Virus record (IMG/VR): IMGVR_UViG_3300024933_000029
Span: 1-64,000 of that record
Source of the DNA: a virus
Length of the DNA: 64,000 nt
Direction: 5' to 3' (one strand)
Shown: positions 8,560 to 16,849 of the stretch, one piece after another
Position numbering within the stretch: the stretch's first letter is position 1
Layout of the letters: each line of letters begins with the position of its first letter
Program-made: the position numbers and the translations under genes
Notes under the pieces: generated by a model
What the model saw: only the letters and a program-made list of their open reading frames with translations
What the model was told of the DNA's origin: nothing
Database searches by the model: none

Positions 8560-8919
8560 CTACGCGCTCGGGAATTGCTCCCTCTGCGCCTTCGGCACCA
8601 AAAAAGAGGCCACCTCCGTACCCAGGGTCACCAGGTCGGCGGGGTCCAGCTGCAGCACCTCGGCCTTGTGCAGCATGGGCTCGGTCACGCGCGGCAGCAG
8701 GGTCTGCAGCGCGGTCACGTTCATGTGCAGCAGCTCGACCAGCGACAGGCCGCGCAGCGCGCCGGCATTGGGGCGGCGCACCAGCACCCGGGCCAGGTCG
8801 CCGCCGGGGCGCTTGAGCGGCACGTCGAGCGTGATCTCGCGCGCATCGCCCGATGCGAGGGCGGCCGCGTTGGCGGCAGCCTGGTTCTGGAGGTCTTCCT
8901 GGGGCTTGGTGGTGTCCAT
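8560..8919 (-). CDS. E: Tail assembly chaperone gpE
   Basis: A 119-residue protein of the P2 gpE family, which chaperones the tape measure during tail assembly. It is recognised by REITLDVPLKRPGGDLARV and the DPADLVTLGTEVASFL ending. A TTTTTTG heptamer falls near codon 106, in phase for -1 slippage. Translation in frame gives E; slippage gives E+E'. It lies between tube protein FII and tape measure T, the invariant position for tail chaperones. Confidence 0.92.
   Translation of the reverse strand: MDTTKPQEDLQNQAAANAAALASGDAREITLDVPLKRPGGDLARVLVRRPNAGALRGLSLVELLHMNVTALQTLLPRVTEPMLHKAEVLQLDPADLVTLGTEVASFLVPKAQREQFPSA
8599..8605 (-). other. -1 programmed frameshift site (T TTT TTG)
   Basis: On the minus strand the heptamer TTTTTTG is in phase (TCT TTT TTG) with the gpE frame. 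After a one-base slip the frame reads GAEGAEGAIPERVEDA without a stop directly into the GpE-family ORF. This is the same heptamer as used by P2 E+E'. Confidence 0.88.
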
Positions 8920-8987
8920 GGTGTGTCAGCGTTCGGGTGAAGAAAAGAGGAGGACCGGGCCGGCCGGCCCGGTCAGTTGAGCCAGGC

Positions 8988-9497
8988 TCAGATGCCCAGC
9001 GCGGCGCGGACCTGGGCGAGGCGGTCGATGCCGTTGACGACTTCGACGAAGTTGACCGGATCGATCTCGATCAGCACCTGGCCGTTGATGGACAGGCGGT
9101 AGTAGCTGACGGCCAGCTTGTACTTGATCTCGGTCTTGTCGCCGGCCTTGGCCTTGCCGGGGTCGAACTCCGAGAAGCGGCCACGCATGACCACTTCCAG
9201 CGAGTCCACGCCTTCGCTGTCATCGCCCTGCAGGGCGCCGGCGAAGCGCAGCAGCACGCCGTCGTGGCGCAGCGTGCCCCAGGTGGAGATCAACTCCTTC
9301 ATGTAGCCGGCAGCGGTCAGGTCGGCCTCGATGGCCTCCATGCCGAAGTCCAGGCTGACCTCGCCGTTCATGCCGCCGGCGCGGTACTTCTCCATCTTGC
9401 GGGTGAGCTTGGGCAAGCCCACTTCGGGCATGTCGCCGATGTACGAGTTGCCATCCACGAAGGTGGCGAAATTCTTGAGAGAGCGGGGCAGTCCCAT
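8988..9497 (-). CDS. FII: Major tail tube protein gpFII
   Basis: A 169-residue tail tube subunit, essentially the same length as P2 FII (172). Family blocks seen include MGLPRSLKNFATFVDGNSY at the start, then VGLPKLTRKMEKYRAGGMN and YYRLSINGQVLIEIDPVN near the end. It polymerises into the inner tube of the contractile tail. It sits directly downstream of the sheath gene. Confidence 0.96.
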   Translation of the reverse strand: MGLPRSLKNFATFVDGNSYIGDMPEVGLPKLTRKMEKYRAGGMNGEVSLDFGMEAIEADLTAAGYMKELISTWGTLRHDGVLLRFAGALQGDDSEGVDSLEVVMRGRFSEFDPGKAKAGDKTEIKYKLAVSYYRLSINGQVLIEIDPVNFVEVVNGIDRLAQVRAALGI

Positions 9498-9560
9498 GGT
9501 GCTTTTCTCCTGTGTATCCGGTGTGTTCGGTGTATTGGGTGTGTCGGGTGCGGCCGCCGC

Positions 9561-10754
9561 TTACTGGCCGGTGCCCACGCGCAGGGCGAAGTCGGCGAAG
9601 TAGCGATCGGTGATGCGCTGGCGAAAGCCCAGGTCCTCCAGCGGGGGCACGGGCGTGTAGTCGTAGTCCAGCACCAGCTTGCCGGCCTTGAGCGTGGCGG
9701 TCTCGTTGACCGTTTCGTCGTACCAGGCCTTGCCGTCCAGGATGTAGCCCAGGGCCTTCAACTCGCGGAACTTGGTGTTGATGCCTTCCAGGATGTCCTT
9801 GACCAGGCTGGGGTGCATGGGCTTGTCCACGGCCCAGAAATGCGCCTCGGCCATGGTGTCGGCCAGCACCTGCGCGGTGCGCACGCTGGACTCGAAGCGG
9901 AACAGCTCGCTGTCCGTGCAGGTGCGCGAGCCCCAGAAGCGGTGGCCCTGGCTCTGGATCAGCGTGGTGATGCCGGCCTGGTTGAGGATGCCGGCCTCGG
10001 TATCGGGGCTTTGCAGGTCCCAGTGCACATCGCGCGAGATGCCCAGCACGCCGGACAGCGGCACGTTGGACAGCGTCTTGTGCCAGCCCTGCTCCTGGTC
10101 GATGCGTGCGCGCAGGCCCAGGGCGTAGGCCACGGGCGAGGCGTCCTGCACGGCGGCGGTGGACAGGTCCAGTGCCTTGAAGCCGGGCCACAGCAGCATC
10201 AGCTCGCGCTGGCCGAAGTGCTCGCGGTAGGCCTGGGCCTCGGCCACATCGTTGCCGATGGCCGCTGCATACGCAAAGCCGCGCAGCTTGATGGCCACGG
10301 ACGCCAGAGCGTCGGTCACGGCCTGGCTGTCCAGGCCCGGCGCGCCCAGAATGCGCGGCTTGACGCCGAGCTGGGCCTGGGCCGCCAGCAGCGCCTGCAG
10401 GCCCGTGTACTGGTTGCCGGCGGTGGTGCCGATGACCTTGGCGTCCTGGTCGGTGCGGCGCTCGGCCTCGGTGGCGCCTTCGCCATCGGCCACGCGCACC
10501 ACGACCAGCACCGGGCGGCACTGCTCCTTGATGGCGTTCAGCGCCTGGGCCAGCGTGCCCTTGGTGCCGGCCTTGCCGATGGCCGCATCGACCTTGGTGA
10601 CCAGCACCGGACGGTTCAGCGGGAAAGTGGCCGCATCGGCGTCGCTGGCCGTGGCCACGAGGCCGATCACGGCCGTGGACACGATGCGGATGGAATTGAT
10701 GCCTTCGCTCACTTCCGTGACGCGAATGCCATGATGGAACGGGGCTGTCGCCAT
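9561..10754 (-). CDS. FI: Tail sheath protein gpFI
   Basis: A 397-residue contractile sheath subunit (P2 FI is 396). It starts with FHHGIRVTEVSEGINSIR and contains STAVIGLVATASDADA, YAAAIGNDVAEAQAYREHFG and the tail-sheath C-terminal block FRFESSVRTAQVLADTMAE. It proves that the element encodes a contractile, myovirus-type tail. The gene is intact with no internal stop. Confidence 0.96.
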   Translation of the reverse strand: MATAPFHHGIRVTEVSEGINSIRIVSTAVIGLVATASDADAATFPLNRPVLVTKVDAAIGKAGTKGTLAQALNAIKEQCRPVLVVVRVADGEGATEAERRTDQDAKVIGTTAGNQYTGLQALLAAQAQLGVKPRILGAPGLDSQAVTDALASVAIKLRGFAYAAAIGNDVAEAQAYREHFGQRELMLLWPGFKALDLSTAAVQDASPVAYALGLRARIDQEQGWHKTLSNVPLSGVLGISRDVHWDLQSPDTEAGILNQAGITTLIQSQGHRFWGSRTCTDSELFRFESSVRTAQVLADTMAEAHFWAVDKPMHPSLVKDILEGINTKFRELKALGYILDGKAWYDETVNETATLKAGKLVLDYDYTPVPPLEDLGFRQRITDRYFADFALRVGTGQ

Positions 10755-10811
10755 GGTGTTCTCCGGGTTGGGGGGTGGTTGGGCCGTGGGGCTGTCGTCA
10801 AAAAGGGGTGG

Positions 10812-11297
10812 TCACGGCTGTTCGTGGGCTTGTACGGGGCCGTCCAGGATTTCCTGGGCACGCCCCGCGGCGATGAGTCCGAAGGCCTCGAACTGGCGCA
10901 GGCTGTCGGCCAGTTCGGGGTCGTCAAGATCGAGTTGCCGCGCCTGCTCGATGTCCTTGAGCAGCGAGCGCAGCGTGGCCGCGTTGAGCCGGTCGGCCTC
11001 GCCCGCCTCGGCACGGTCCACCACGGCCCACTCCAGCGCCGTGCGCTCGACCACGGTGAAGCGGCGGCGTAGGGCGTGGGGGGTGATGTGGCGGGGGGCG
11101 GGTTCGTTGGACGCTGCCTGGTCTTCAGGCAAGGCTTGCGCCACGTCTTCCCAGTGCGTGCCCGTCCAGCGGCGGCCGAGCACCGAGGTGTCGTAGCGGG
11201 GCAGGGGCAGCAGGTCGGGAGCGTTGAGTTCGGCGTGCGTTTCCGTGATGGCGAAGGCCACGCCGGTGGGGGTGAGCTGGGCGTAGTGGTGGGGCAT
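10812..11297 (-). CDS. putative tail-fibre-associated / fibre assembly protein
   Basis: A 161-residue protein. The N-terminus (MPHHYAQLTPTGVAFAITET, then LLPLPRYDTSVLGRRWTG) looks like the short N-terminal domain seen in phage tail-fibre chaperone-like proteins. The C-terminal half is charged and helical. It lies between the fibre-type genes and the sheath gene, where P2 carries the fibre chaperone G. Its ATG overlaps the upstream stop as TAATG, implying translational coupling. The chaperone role is inferred from position. Confidence 0.5.
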   Translation of the reverse strand: MPHHYAQLTPTGVAFAITETHAELNAPDLLPLPRYDTSVLGRRWTGTHWEDVAQALPEDQAASNEPAPRHITPHALRRRFTVVERTALEWAVVDRAEAGEADRLNAATLRSLLKDIEQARQLDLDDPELADSLRQFEAFGLIAAGRAQEILDGPVQAHEQP

Positions 11298-11692
11298 TAC
11301 TTGAACTCCACAACTTCCCAGGACAACTCGACGTTGGATGTATACGAGCCAGTAGTGCTTCTCAGAATTTCGATTCTGTTGCTGTCTAGCAATCTCATTC
11401 GAGTCAGGTTCGCAAAGCCGCTATCGCTCGCAGCGTAGTATCCAGTGCTGCCCAGAAATGAGACTAGGCACTTGCTTGGATTCACGGTGGCTATGCTGAT
11501 GACCGTTGGATTCGTTGCGTTGTACAAGATCGAAACGATCCCCCTTTGCACACTCTTGATCACGCTGCTGTTATTGACCTGAGTGGTCAGCCCGGCAATC
11601 TCGATGCGTGCACTTGACACGGCACTGCTCAGCGCAGCAATCTCCGCCCGCGTCTTTACCAGATCGGCACTGATGACGGCATCCAGGCTCAT
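11297..11692 (-). CDS. small tail-fibre-like protein
   Basis: A 131-residue protein. An N-terminal helix with heptad character (residues about 1-45, ending SSARIEIAGLTTQVNNSS) precedes a beta-rich, Ser/Thr/Asn-rich C-terminal half with a receptor-binding look (ending ELSWEVVEFK). I start it at the ATG at 11692; the frame is open upstream but that part lacks coding character. The lower GC and different codon use from the neighbouring tail genes suggest a recently acquired fibre-tip module. Confidence 0.6.
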   Translation of the reverse strand: MSLDAVISADLVKTRAEIAALSSAVSSARIEIAGLTTQVNNSSVIKSVQRGIVSILYNATNPTVISIATVNPSKCLVSFLGSTGYYAASDSGFANLTRMRLLDSNRIEILRSTTGSYTSNVELSWEVVEFK

Positions 11693-12022
11693 GCAGGCAC
11701 CTTTGCGCAAGCTGCGGTGTTGGCGGGATCGACAGTGATGGTTTGTGTCATGCTGAAGTTCATGCAGCCAAGGCGGCCTGGTTGTCCTGGCAGGGCCTGC
11801 AGCCTGCAAGGCCGCTGGCGCTGTGCCCGGGTTGCATTGATGTTCTCGCGGCAGGGGCATGGGCGCCAGCGACCTTGGCTGTGCCGGAGGGCTGCACAGA
11901 GGCTTGGTTTTGCACCGGTGCGGGATGCAGATCAGAAACGGAAAAGCCCCAGCTACGTGTGCGCTGAGGCTTGAAGGGAAGAGCACTATGTGGATGTAAA
12001 GCCCGCGTTTGGCTTCTTGGAA
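11693..12022. other. non-coding interval inside the fibre module
   Basis: About 330 bases with no convincing gene on either strand. It holds a probable rho-independent terminator (11941-11972) behind the Gly-rich fibre gene. The downstream fibre-tip gene therefore probably has its own promoter here, which I could not pinpoint. Confidence 0.5.
11941..11972 (-). terminator. rho-independent terminator after the Gly-rich fibre gene
   Basis: On the minus strand an 8-bp stem (agcctcag / ctggggct, one G-T pair) closes an 11-base loop and is followed by TTTTC. It lies about 50 bases past the stop of the gene ending at 12023. Confidence 0.6.
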
Positions 12023-12703
12023 TCAGTACTCTTCGATGCGGATGAACCCGCCTGTTGCCGCAACCGGAGGCAAGAAGGTTTTTGATGTGTAGTTGTAGAC
12101 TCCTCCAGCCCCTCCTGCTCCGTAGCCAGTGGCTGCTTGCACCACTCCTGACACGATGCGCGCGCCGGTTCCCATAGTTGAGTTGCCTCCGGTTGCATTC
12201 GTACCCGCCAGCCCGGGGATGACGCCGGTCGCATAGAGCACACCACTCTGCCCATTGGCACCGTTTCCGTCGCCAGCCGGGGACCCCGAATATCCTCCGA
12301 GGGCGATATATCCACCAAGGACAGTCCGTCCGCTGGCGGGTACTCCCACCTCGTATGGGACTGAGGATGGAAGTCTGACGCGGTGTTGCAGTTCGGAGCC
12401 ACCGCCACCACTACCACCACTGTAGTAGCCATAGCTTATTTGGGCACCTGGAGCACCCGATCCGCCCGGACCCATCAGTGTGATGATTTGGTAAGAGCTT
12501 TCAGGCAGAACAGCGTGCGTCCCCGCCCCCGACGTATACTCCGTCACCCTCAGCGGCTTGCGCGCAGCGGCCGTCCCCAAACCGGCCAACGTACTCTCGA
12601 TCTGCGCCAGCTTCGTCGTCAGCGCAGTCGTCTGCGACTGCACCGTGTTGACCTGACCCTGCAGCGCCTTGACGCCTGCATTCGTGATGGGATCGAAACT
12701 CAT
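12023..12703 (-). CDS. Gly-rich tail fibre protein
   Basis: A 226-residue protein. The N-terminal ~45 residues are a predicted trimeric coiled coil (KALQGQVNTVQSQTTALTTK). The rest is very rich in Gly, Ser and Tyr (MGPGGSGAPGAQISYGYYSG and similar), like the polyglycine-rich receptor-binding tips of some phage fibres, and it ends FIRIEEY. Its ATG overlaps the stop of the upstream gene by four bases. AT content is higher than the baseplate genes, again suggesting exchange of the host-range module. Confidence 0.75.
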   Translation of the reverse strand: MSFDPITNAGVKALQGQVNTVQSQTTALTTKLAQIESTLAGLGTAAARKPLRVTEYTSGAGTHAVLPESSYQIITLMGPGGSGAPGAQISYGYYSGGSGGGGSELQHRVRLPSSVPYEVGVPASGRTVLGGYIALGGYSGSPAGDGNGANGQSGVLYATGVIPGLAGTNATGGNSTMGTGARIVSGVVQAATGYGAGGAGGVYNYTSKTFLPPVAATGGFIRIEEY

Positions 12704-13239
12704 CCCTGTACCTCCGTCGCATTGACCCCCGACACCCGCCCCGTGGCGGCGTCGTAGGCATAGGTTTCCGTGCGCACGCGCCCGCGGTAGCTGGTCTGCT
12801 GCTGGGAGACGCGGCCGGCGCCGTCGTAGCTGACGGCGGTGGTGGCGCTGAAGCCGTTGACGCTGCGCGTGATGCTGCTGATGCGGCCCTGGGCGTCGTA
12901 GCCGAAGCTTTCGCTGGTGGCGCCGTTGGCCGGGCCCAGCGCGATGTGCTCGGGATTGAGCTTGAGGTTGACGCCGGCCACGCCATTGACGCTGGCCACC
13001 TTGCCTGTGCTCAGGGCCTGGGTCGCGGTCTCCAGCTGCTCTATGCGGCGGGCCACGATGTCCATGGCGTCCTGCACGCCCTGGGAGCTGGCCTTGGTGT
13101 CGATGAGCTGGCGCGCTGCGGTCAGCGCCTGGTCCACGTCCTGCACGGCCTGGCGCAGGCGCAGCACGTCGTCTTCCAGGCGGTTGTCGGGGTGGGGCAG
13201 GGGCCAGCCCTGCGCTGTCTTGTCGTCGTGCAATGTCAT
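12700..13239 (-). CDS. Tail protein with YD (RHS-like) repeats
   Basis: A 179-residue protein. Residues about 20-75 are helical/coiled coil (VLRLRQAVQDVDQALTAARQ). A short VNGVAGVNLKL linker follows, then two to three YD-repeat-like units: GYDAQGRISSITRSVNG, YDGAGRVSQQQTSYRG and YAYDAATGRVSGV. YD repeats are known from RHS and teneurin shells and occur in some phage fibre adaptors. Its ATG overlaps, as ATGA, the TGA that ends the alternative frame of the upstream DUF4815 gene, so that frame is probably the ancestral end of the upstream gene. Confidence 0.72.
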   Translation of the reverse strand: MTLHDDKTAQGWPLPHPDNRLEDDVLRLRQAVQDVDQALTAARQLIDTKASSQGVQDAMDIVARRIEQLETATQALSTGKVASVNGVAGVNLKLNPEHIALGPANGATSESFGYDAQGRISSITRSVNGFSATTAVSYDGAGRVSQQQTSYRGRVRTETYAYDAATGRVSGVNATEVQG

Positions 13240-13345
13240 ATCACGATGGCTCGCAGGTTGGTGACCTGGGGACGGGCGCCGTGGCTGCCCGTGAGGACCA
13301 AGCGGACACGCAGGCGCTCAGCGCTGATGCCGGTGAGGCGGTAGC

Positions 13346-16300
13346 TCAGCTCCAGCACGCCTGCGGTCTGGGGCTGGTGCTCAGGTAGGGCACGTTGGTC
13401 CAGGCGCTGCTGCCTTCGGCCTGCATCTGCACGGCCAGGGCGCTGCCGGCGGGCAGCACGGCCTCGGCCACGACGTTGAGCGTGACGTTGGTGCCGGCGT
13501 TGATGGCGGGGCTGATGTAGTCGCCCGTGGCCTGCAGGCTGCCGGCCACCAGCTGCATGCCCGGCAGCAGGTGGGCCGCGTGGTTGGTATTGCCGGAGAG
13601 CTTGGCGCGCACGGCCACGTTGCCGCTGTAGCGGCTGGCCAATTGCACGGGCTGCCCTGCAGCGGCCTCGAGCGTGGTGCCGTCCTCCAACTGCATGGCG
13701 AAGACCAGTTGCGCGTCGGCCGCGGGCAGCATGGCGCCGGCCTGGACCATGAGGTCGGTGGCGTCCTGCACGGCGATGCTGCCCAGCTCGATGGTGCGCG
13801 TGTTGGCCGTGTGTTCGGTCGCCAGCAGCTCGAATGCCAGGTCGCGTGTCTGGTGCGGTGTCCAGGTGCTGGCGTTGCTGCTGGACAGCAGCACGCCCAC
13901 GCTGTAGGGCTGGCTGGTGACCCACTGGGCACGTGCGGCGTCCCAGCCGCCCAGCTCGGCCACAGCCAGGGCCGTGGTGTTGTCGTTGGTCAGCACGACG
14001 ATGGCGTATTCGACACCGGACTCCAGCAACGCAGGTGCCCATTGCGCCTGGGTGGGCTTGGCGCCAGCGATGTCGGCCTGGATCTGTGCGGGCTTGAGCA
14101 CGCATTCCGCCAGGATGCTGCGCGATGGCACACCGCCGGTGACTTCGCGCAGCTGTACCTGCACATCCTTGTCACCCACGGTAGAGAACCACAGGCGCGT
14201 GCCGCAGATCTCCCGGGTGGAGCTCAGCGTGAACGTCTGGGCCAGCGGGTCGTAGATCTGGACAGTGATCTTGGACACGCTGCGTTCGAGCAGTTGGCCC
14301 TGGCCGGTGAAGACGGCTTCGGCGTGGCTGCCGGCGCGGCCTGTGAAGCGCACGCTCTTGGTGCCCGAGGGCACGCCCGCCGGGATCTTGAACTTGCCCT
14401 TCAGGCCCTGGGCCGTGGCCACGAGCGTGCCGCCTGCCAGCGGCTGGGGCGTTACGGCAATACCACCAAAAATCAGCTCGGTGAGGGTTTCGCCCAGCGG
14501 GAAATCCAGCCAGAACTGCACCTCGATCTGCCGCAGATGCTCCAGTGCCGAAGTGGACTCGGACAGCAGCTTCTGGGTCTCCGTGGGACGCGCCTGGCTG
14601 GGTGTGAGCCAGACCAGGATGGGGTTGGCCCACTGGGTCTGCACGTCGGTCCAGTAGTCCACGGCGGGTGTCAGGGTGGCGGCGCTTGGCAGAACGTCGA
14701 AGGCGCCGTATGGGTTGACCAGCATCGTGCCGGTGCGCCCCAGCTGGCCCAGCACGGACACGGGCTGGTAGGGCGTGGTCTGGGGCGAGGTGATGTCGGT
14801 GCCGATCTGGTGCAGCGCGGCGTTCATGGGCAGTTGCAACTGGCCGCCCAGAATGTGGGCGGACTGGCTGCGCCCTGCATCGCGCAGGCCGTTGTCGATC
14901 ATGGGATCCGCAAACAACCCCTTCTTGACCCCGCTGTGCCGCCCCGACACGTCCACCGACAGCCGCAGCTCGGCCAGGTCGGCGTAGATGGTCTGGATGT
15001 GGTCCTGGTAGGCCTTGAGGGTCTGCATGGGCACGACGCGCACGGCGTCCTGGTCCACGCGGCGGTTGCTGTCCCAGCTTTGGTAGACCGAGGCCAGGGC
15101 CAGGGTGCCGCTGGGGGCGGCCGGAACCTTGGGCGACCAGGCGGCGGGCACGCCGGGCACCCACTGCAGCTGGCCTTCGCTGTTGAGCACCAGGCGGTCG
15201 TAGCGGCGCAGCGCGTAGTGGTAGCTGACCAGCACCAGGGTGTCCTTGAGCGCGCCTTCCACGGTGAAGCCCGTGGAGTCCACGGCCGTGGGCGTGGCGT
15301 TGAGCATGTACTGGTAGGTGACCTGGTAGGTGCTGCCGGGCACGGGCTCGGCGCCCGAGGGGCTCCAGTCGATCTGGCCGCCCACCAGCTTCCAGTCCGT
15401 GCCCTGCACGTAGGTGGTGCCAGCCTGGACCACGCTGTCCACGGCCAGTACGGCGTTGTCGGGCAGCGGGTCGGCCGCGCCCGTGAAGCCGCCGTGCGTG
15501 AGCGTGACGGTCTTGCGGGCCTGCACGCGCACCTGGGGTGTGCCAACAGCGGGCTGGCGGTCGAAGCGGATGCGCTGGGCGGCCGTGCCGGCCGAGGTGT
15601 GGGGCTCGCTGTCCACGAAGAACAGGTCGGGCTTGGCCTCGTAGACCAGGCGGCGGCTGGCACCCAGTTCCAGCGGATGGCCGTTGACGCGGGCGGCGCC
15701 CTCGCGCACGGTGTAGACCTGCTGGCCGGTGGCCAGGTCCTCGCCCATGATTACGTCCAGGCCGCGCACCACGTAGGTGCCGCCCGCGCTGTCGCGGTCA
15801 TAGCGGGCCAGGGCCTGGGTGACGGCATCGATGTTGGGCGGCGGCTCCTTGGGCATGACGGAGCCGTCGATGATGGTCCACACGGGATAGAAGGTGCCGG
15901 CCGTGCCGTCGCCCTGCGCACCCCAGACCAGGGTCACGCGCTCGCGCAGCGCACCGGGCTCGCCATAGCCGCGCGTGCCGGCGGCGGGGTTGAGCAGTTC
16001 GGGGTCCTGCAGCTCGGTGACGGTGTCGGTCTGCAGGTAGGCGCCCACGTAGACCGTGCCCACGGTGGCCACGGTGAGCGTGCCCGGCGTGATGCCGCGC
16101 ACGGCGCCGGCCACGTAGAGTGCGCCGGCCTCGATGGTGGTGGCGCCCGTGTCCGCGGAGGTGATGCACTGGCAGCCGCGGACGATGTCGCCCTCCTTGA
16201 ACAGCACATCTGTGATGCCGCGCAGGCGGTGCTGCTGCATGCTCTGCAGCTCGTTGAGTTCGGCCGATTGCAGCACGCGGTCGGCCGCGAACTGCAGCCT

Positions 16301-16351
16301 GTCGTAGCGCTTGCCGGCGTCGAAGCGGTCGTAGATCTTGGTCTGGCTCAT
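13346..16351 (-). CDS. DUF4815 tail fibre/baseplate protein, C-terminus frameshifted
   Basis: A 1001-residue protein recognised by its start (KIYDRFDAGKRYDRLQFAAD, then RVLQSAELNELQSMQQHRLR), typical of DUF4815 proteins that replace fibre gene H in many P2-like phages of beta- and gammaproteobacteria. The body is beta-rich. The frame ends abruptly in RPQACWS at 13346. If one C is added in the CCCC run at 13370-13373, the frame continues about 45 residues as TAGVLELSYRLTGISAERL and on to a TGA at 13236 that overlaps the next ATG. The present stop therefore looks like a recent frameshift, a programmed shift or a base-calling error. Confidence 0.88.
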   Translation of the reverse strand: MSQTKIYDRFDAGKRYDRLQFAADRVLQSAELNELQSMQQHRLRGITDVLFKEGDIVRGCQCITSADTGATTIEAGALYVAGAVRGITPGTLTVATVGTVYVGAYLQTDTVTELQDPELLNPAAGTRGYGEPGALRERVTLVWGAQGDGTAGTFYPVWTIIDGSVMPKEPPPNIDAVTQALARYDRDSAGGTYVVRGLDVIMGEDLATGQQVYTVREGAARVNGHPLELGASRRLVYEAKPDLFFVDSEPHTSAGTAAQRIRFDRQPAVGTPQVRVQARKTVTLTHGGFTGAADPLPDNAVLAVDSVVQAGTTYVQGTDWKLVGGQIDWSPSGAEPVPGSTYQVTYQYMLNATPTAVDSTGFTVEGALKDTLVLVSYHYALRRYDRLVLNSEGQLQWVPGVPAAWSPKVPAAPSGTLALASVYQSWDSNRRVDQDAVRVVPMQTLKAYQDHIQTIYADLAELRLSVDVSGRHSGVKKGLFADPMIDNGLRDAGRSQSAHILGGQLQLPMNAALHQIGTDITSPQTTPYQPVSVLGQLGRTGTMLVNPYGAFDVLPSAATLTPAVDYWTDVQTQWANPILVWLTPSQARPTETQKLLSESTSALEHLRQIEVQFWLDFPLGETLTELIFGGIAVTPQPLAGGTLVATAQGLKGKFKIPAGVPSGTKSVRFTGRAGSHAEAVFTGQGQLLERSVSKITVQIYDPLAQTFTLSSTREICGTRLWFSTVGDKDVQVQLREVTGGVPSRSILAECVLKPAQIQADIAGAKPTQAQWAPALLESGVEYAIVVLTNDNTTALAVAELGGWDAARAQWVTSQPYSVGVLLSSSNASTWTPHQTRDLAFELLATEHTANTRTIELGSIAVQDATDLMVQAGAMLPAADAQLVFAMQLEDGTTLEAAAGQPVQLASRYSGNVAVRAKLSGNTNHAAHLLPGMQLVAGSLQATGDYISPAINAGTNVTLNVVAEAVLPAGSALAVQMQAEGSSAWTNVPYLSTSPRPQACWS

Positions 16352-16361
16352 GGGGTGCCGT

Positions 16362-16847
16362 TCAGAAGGGGAGGATGATTTCTTCGACCTGGCGCACGCT
16401 GCCGCTGCGCAGAATTCGGGGGCGGCGCTCCAGCGTGTACAGCTCGCCCTTGCCGGTCAGCTGGCTGGCCAGCACCCAGCGCTGGCCGGGCGGCACGTCC
16501 GTGGCGACCTGGGTGCCGAAGAACACGCCCATCTCGCGCACGTCCTCGCCCTTGGCATCGTCGAAGCCGAAGGCCGCACGCAGGTAGACGAAGGTGGTGG
16601 GTGTGTCGCTGACGCTGTAGCGCGCGCCGCTGGGCAGCTCGATCTCGCCGTTGTCGTCCGGCCGCGCAAAGCGCACCTCGGTGACAAGGCGGCGGCCGAT
16701 TTCGTCGACCAGGGCGTTGGCGGTGATGGGTTCGGGCTCGGGCGCGGCATCCCAGGCGGGCAGGCCGCGGCCCCAGGCGATGTGGATGGTCTGGGCGGCG
16801 ACGGCCTTGGCGAGGGCGATGCGGCCCGCTTGCTGCAGAACTGCCAT
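16362..16847 (-). CDS. phage tail/baseplate protein of unknown function
   Basis: A 161-residue protein lying between gpI and the DUF4815 gene, a place where many Burkholderiales P2-like phages carry a conserved unnamed protein. Visible pattern: helical start (QQAGRIALAKAVAAQTIHIA), then a beta-rich domain with VYLRAAFGFDDAKGEDVREM and GVFFGTQVATDVPPGQRW. It resembles the N-terminal fold of phage tail-collar/fibre attachment proteins, but I cannot assign it firmly. Likely role: adaptor joining gpI to the fibre. Confidence 0.7.
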   Translation of the reverse strand: MAVLQQAGRIALAKAVAAQTIHIAWGRGLPAWDAAPEPEPITANALVDEIGRRLVTEVRFARPDDNGEIELPSGARYSVSDTPTTFVYLRAAFGFDDAKGEDVREMGVFFGTQVATDVPPGQRWVLASQLTGKGELYTLERRPRILRSGSVRQVEEIILPF

Positions 16848-16849
16848 GT

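Noticed and set aside
13571-16378. A 935-residue plus-strand frame opposite the DUF4815 gene
   Set aside because: The opposite strand encodes a recognisable family with ribosome site and coupled neighbours; this frame has no domain and no start signal.
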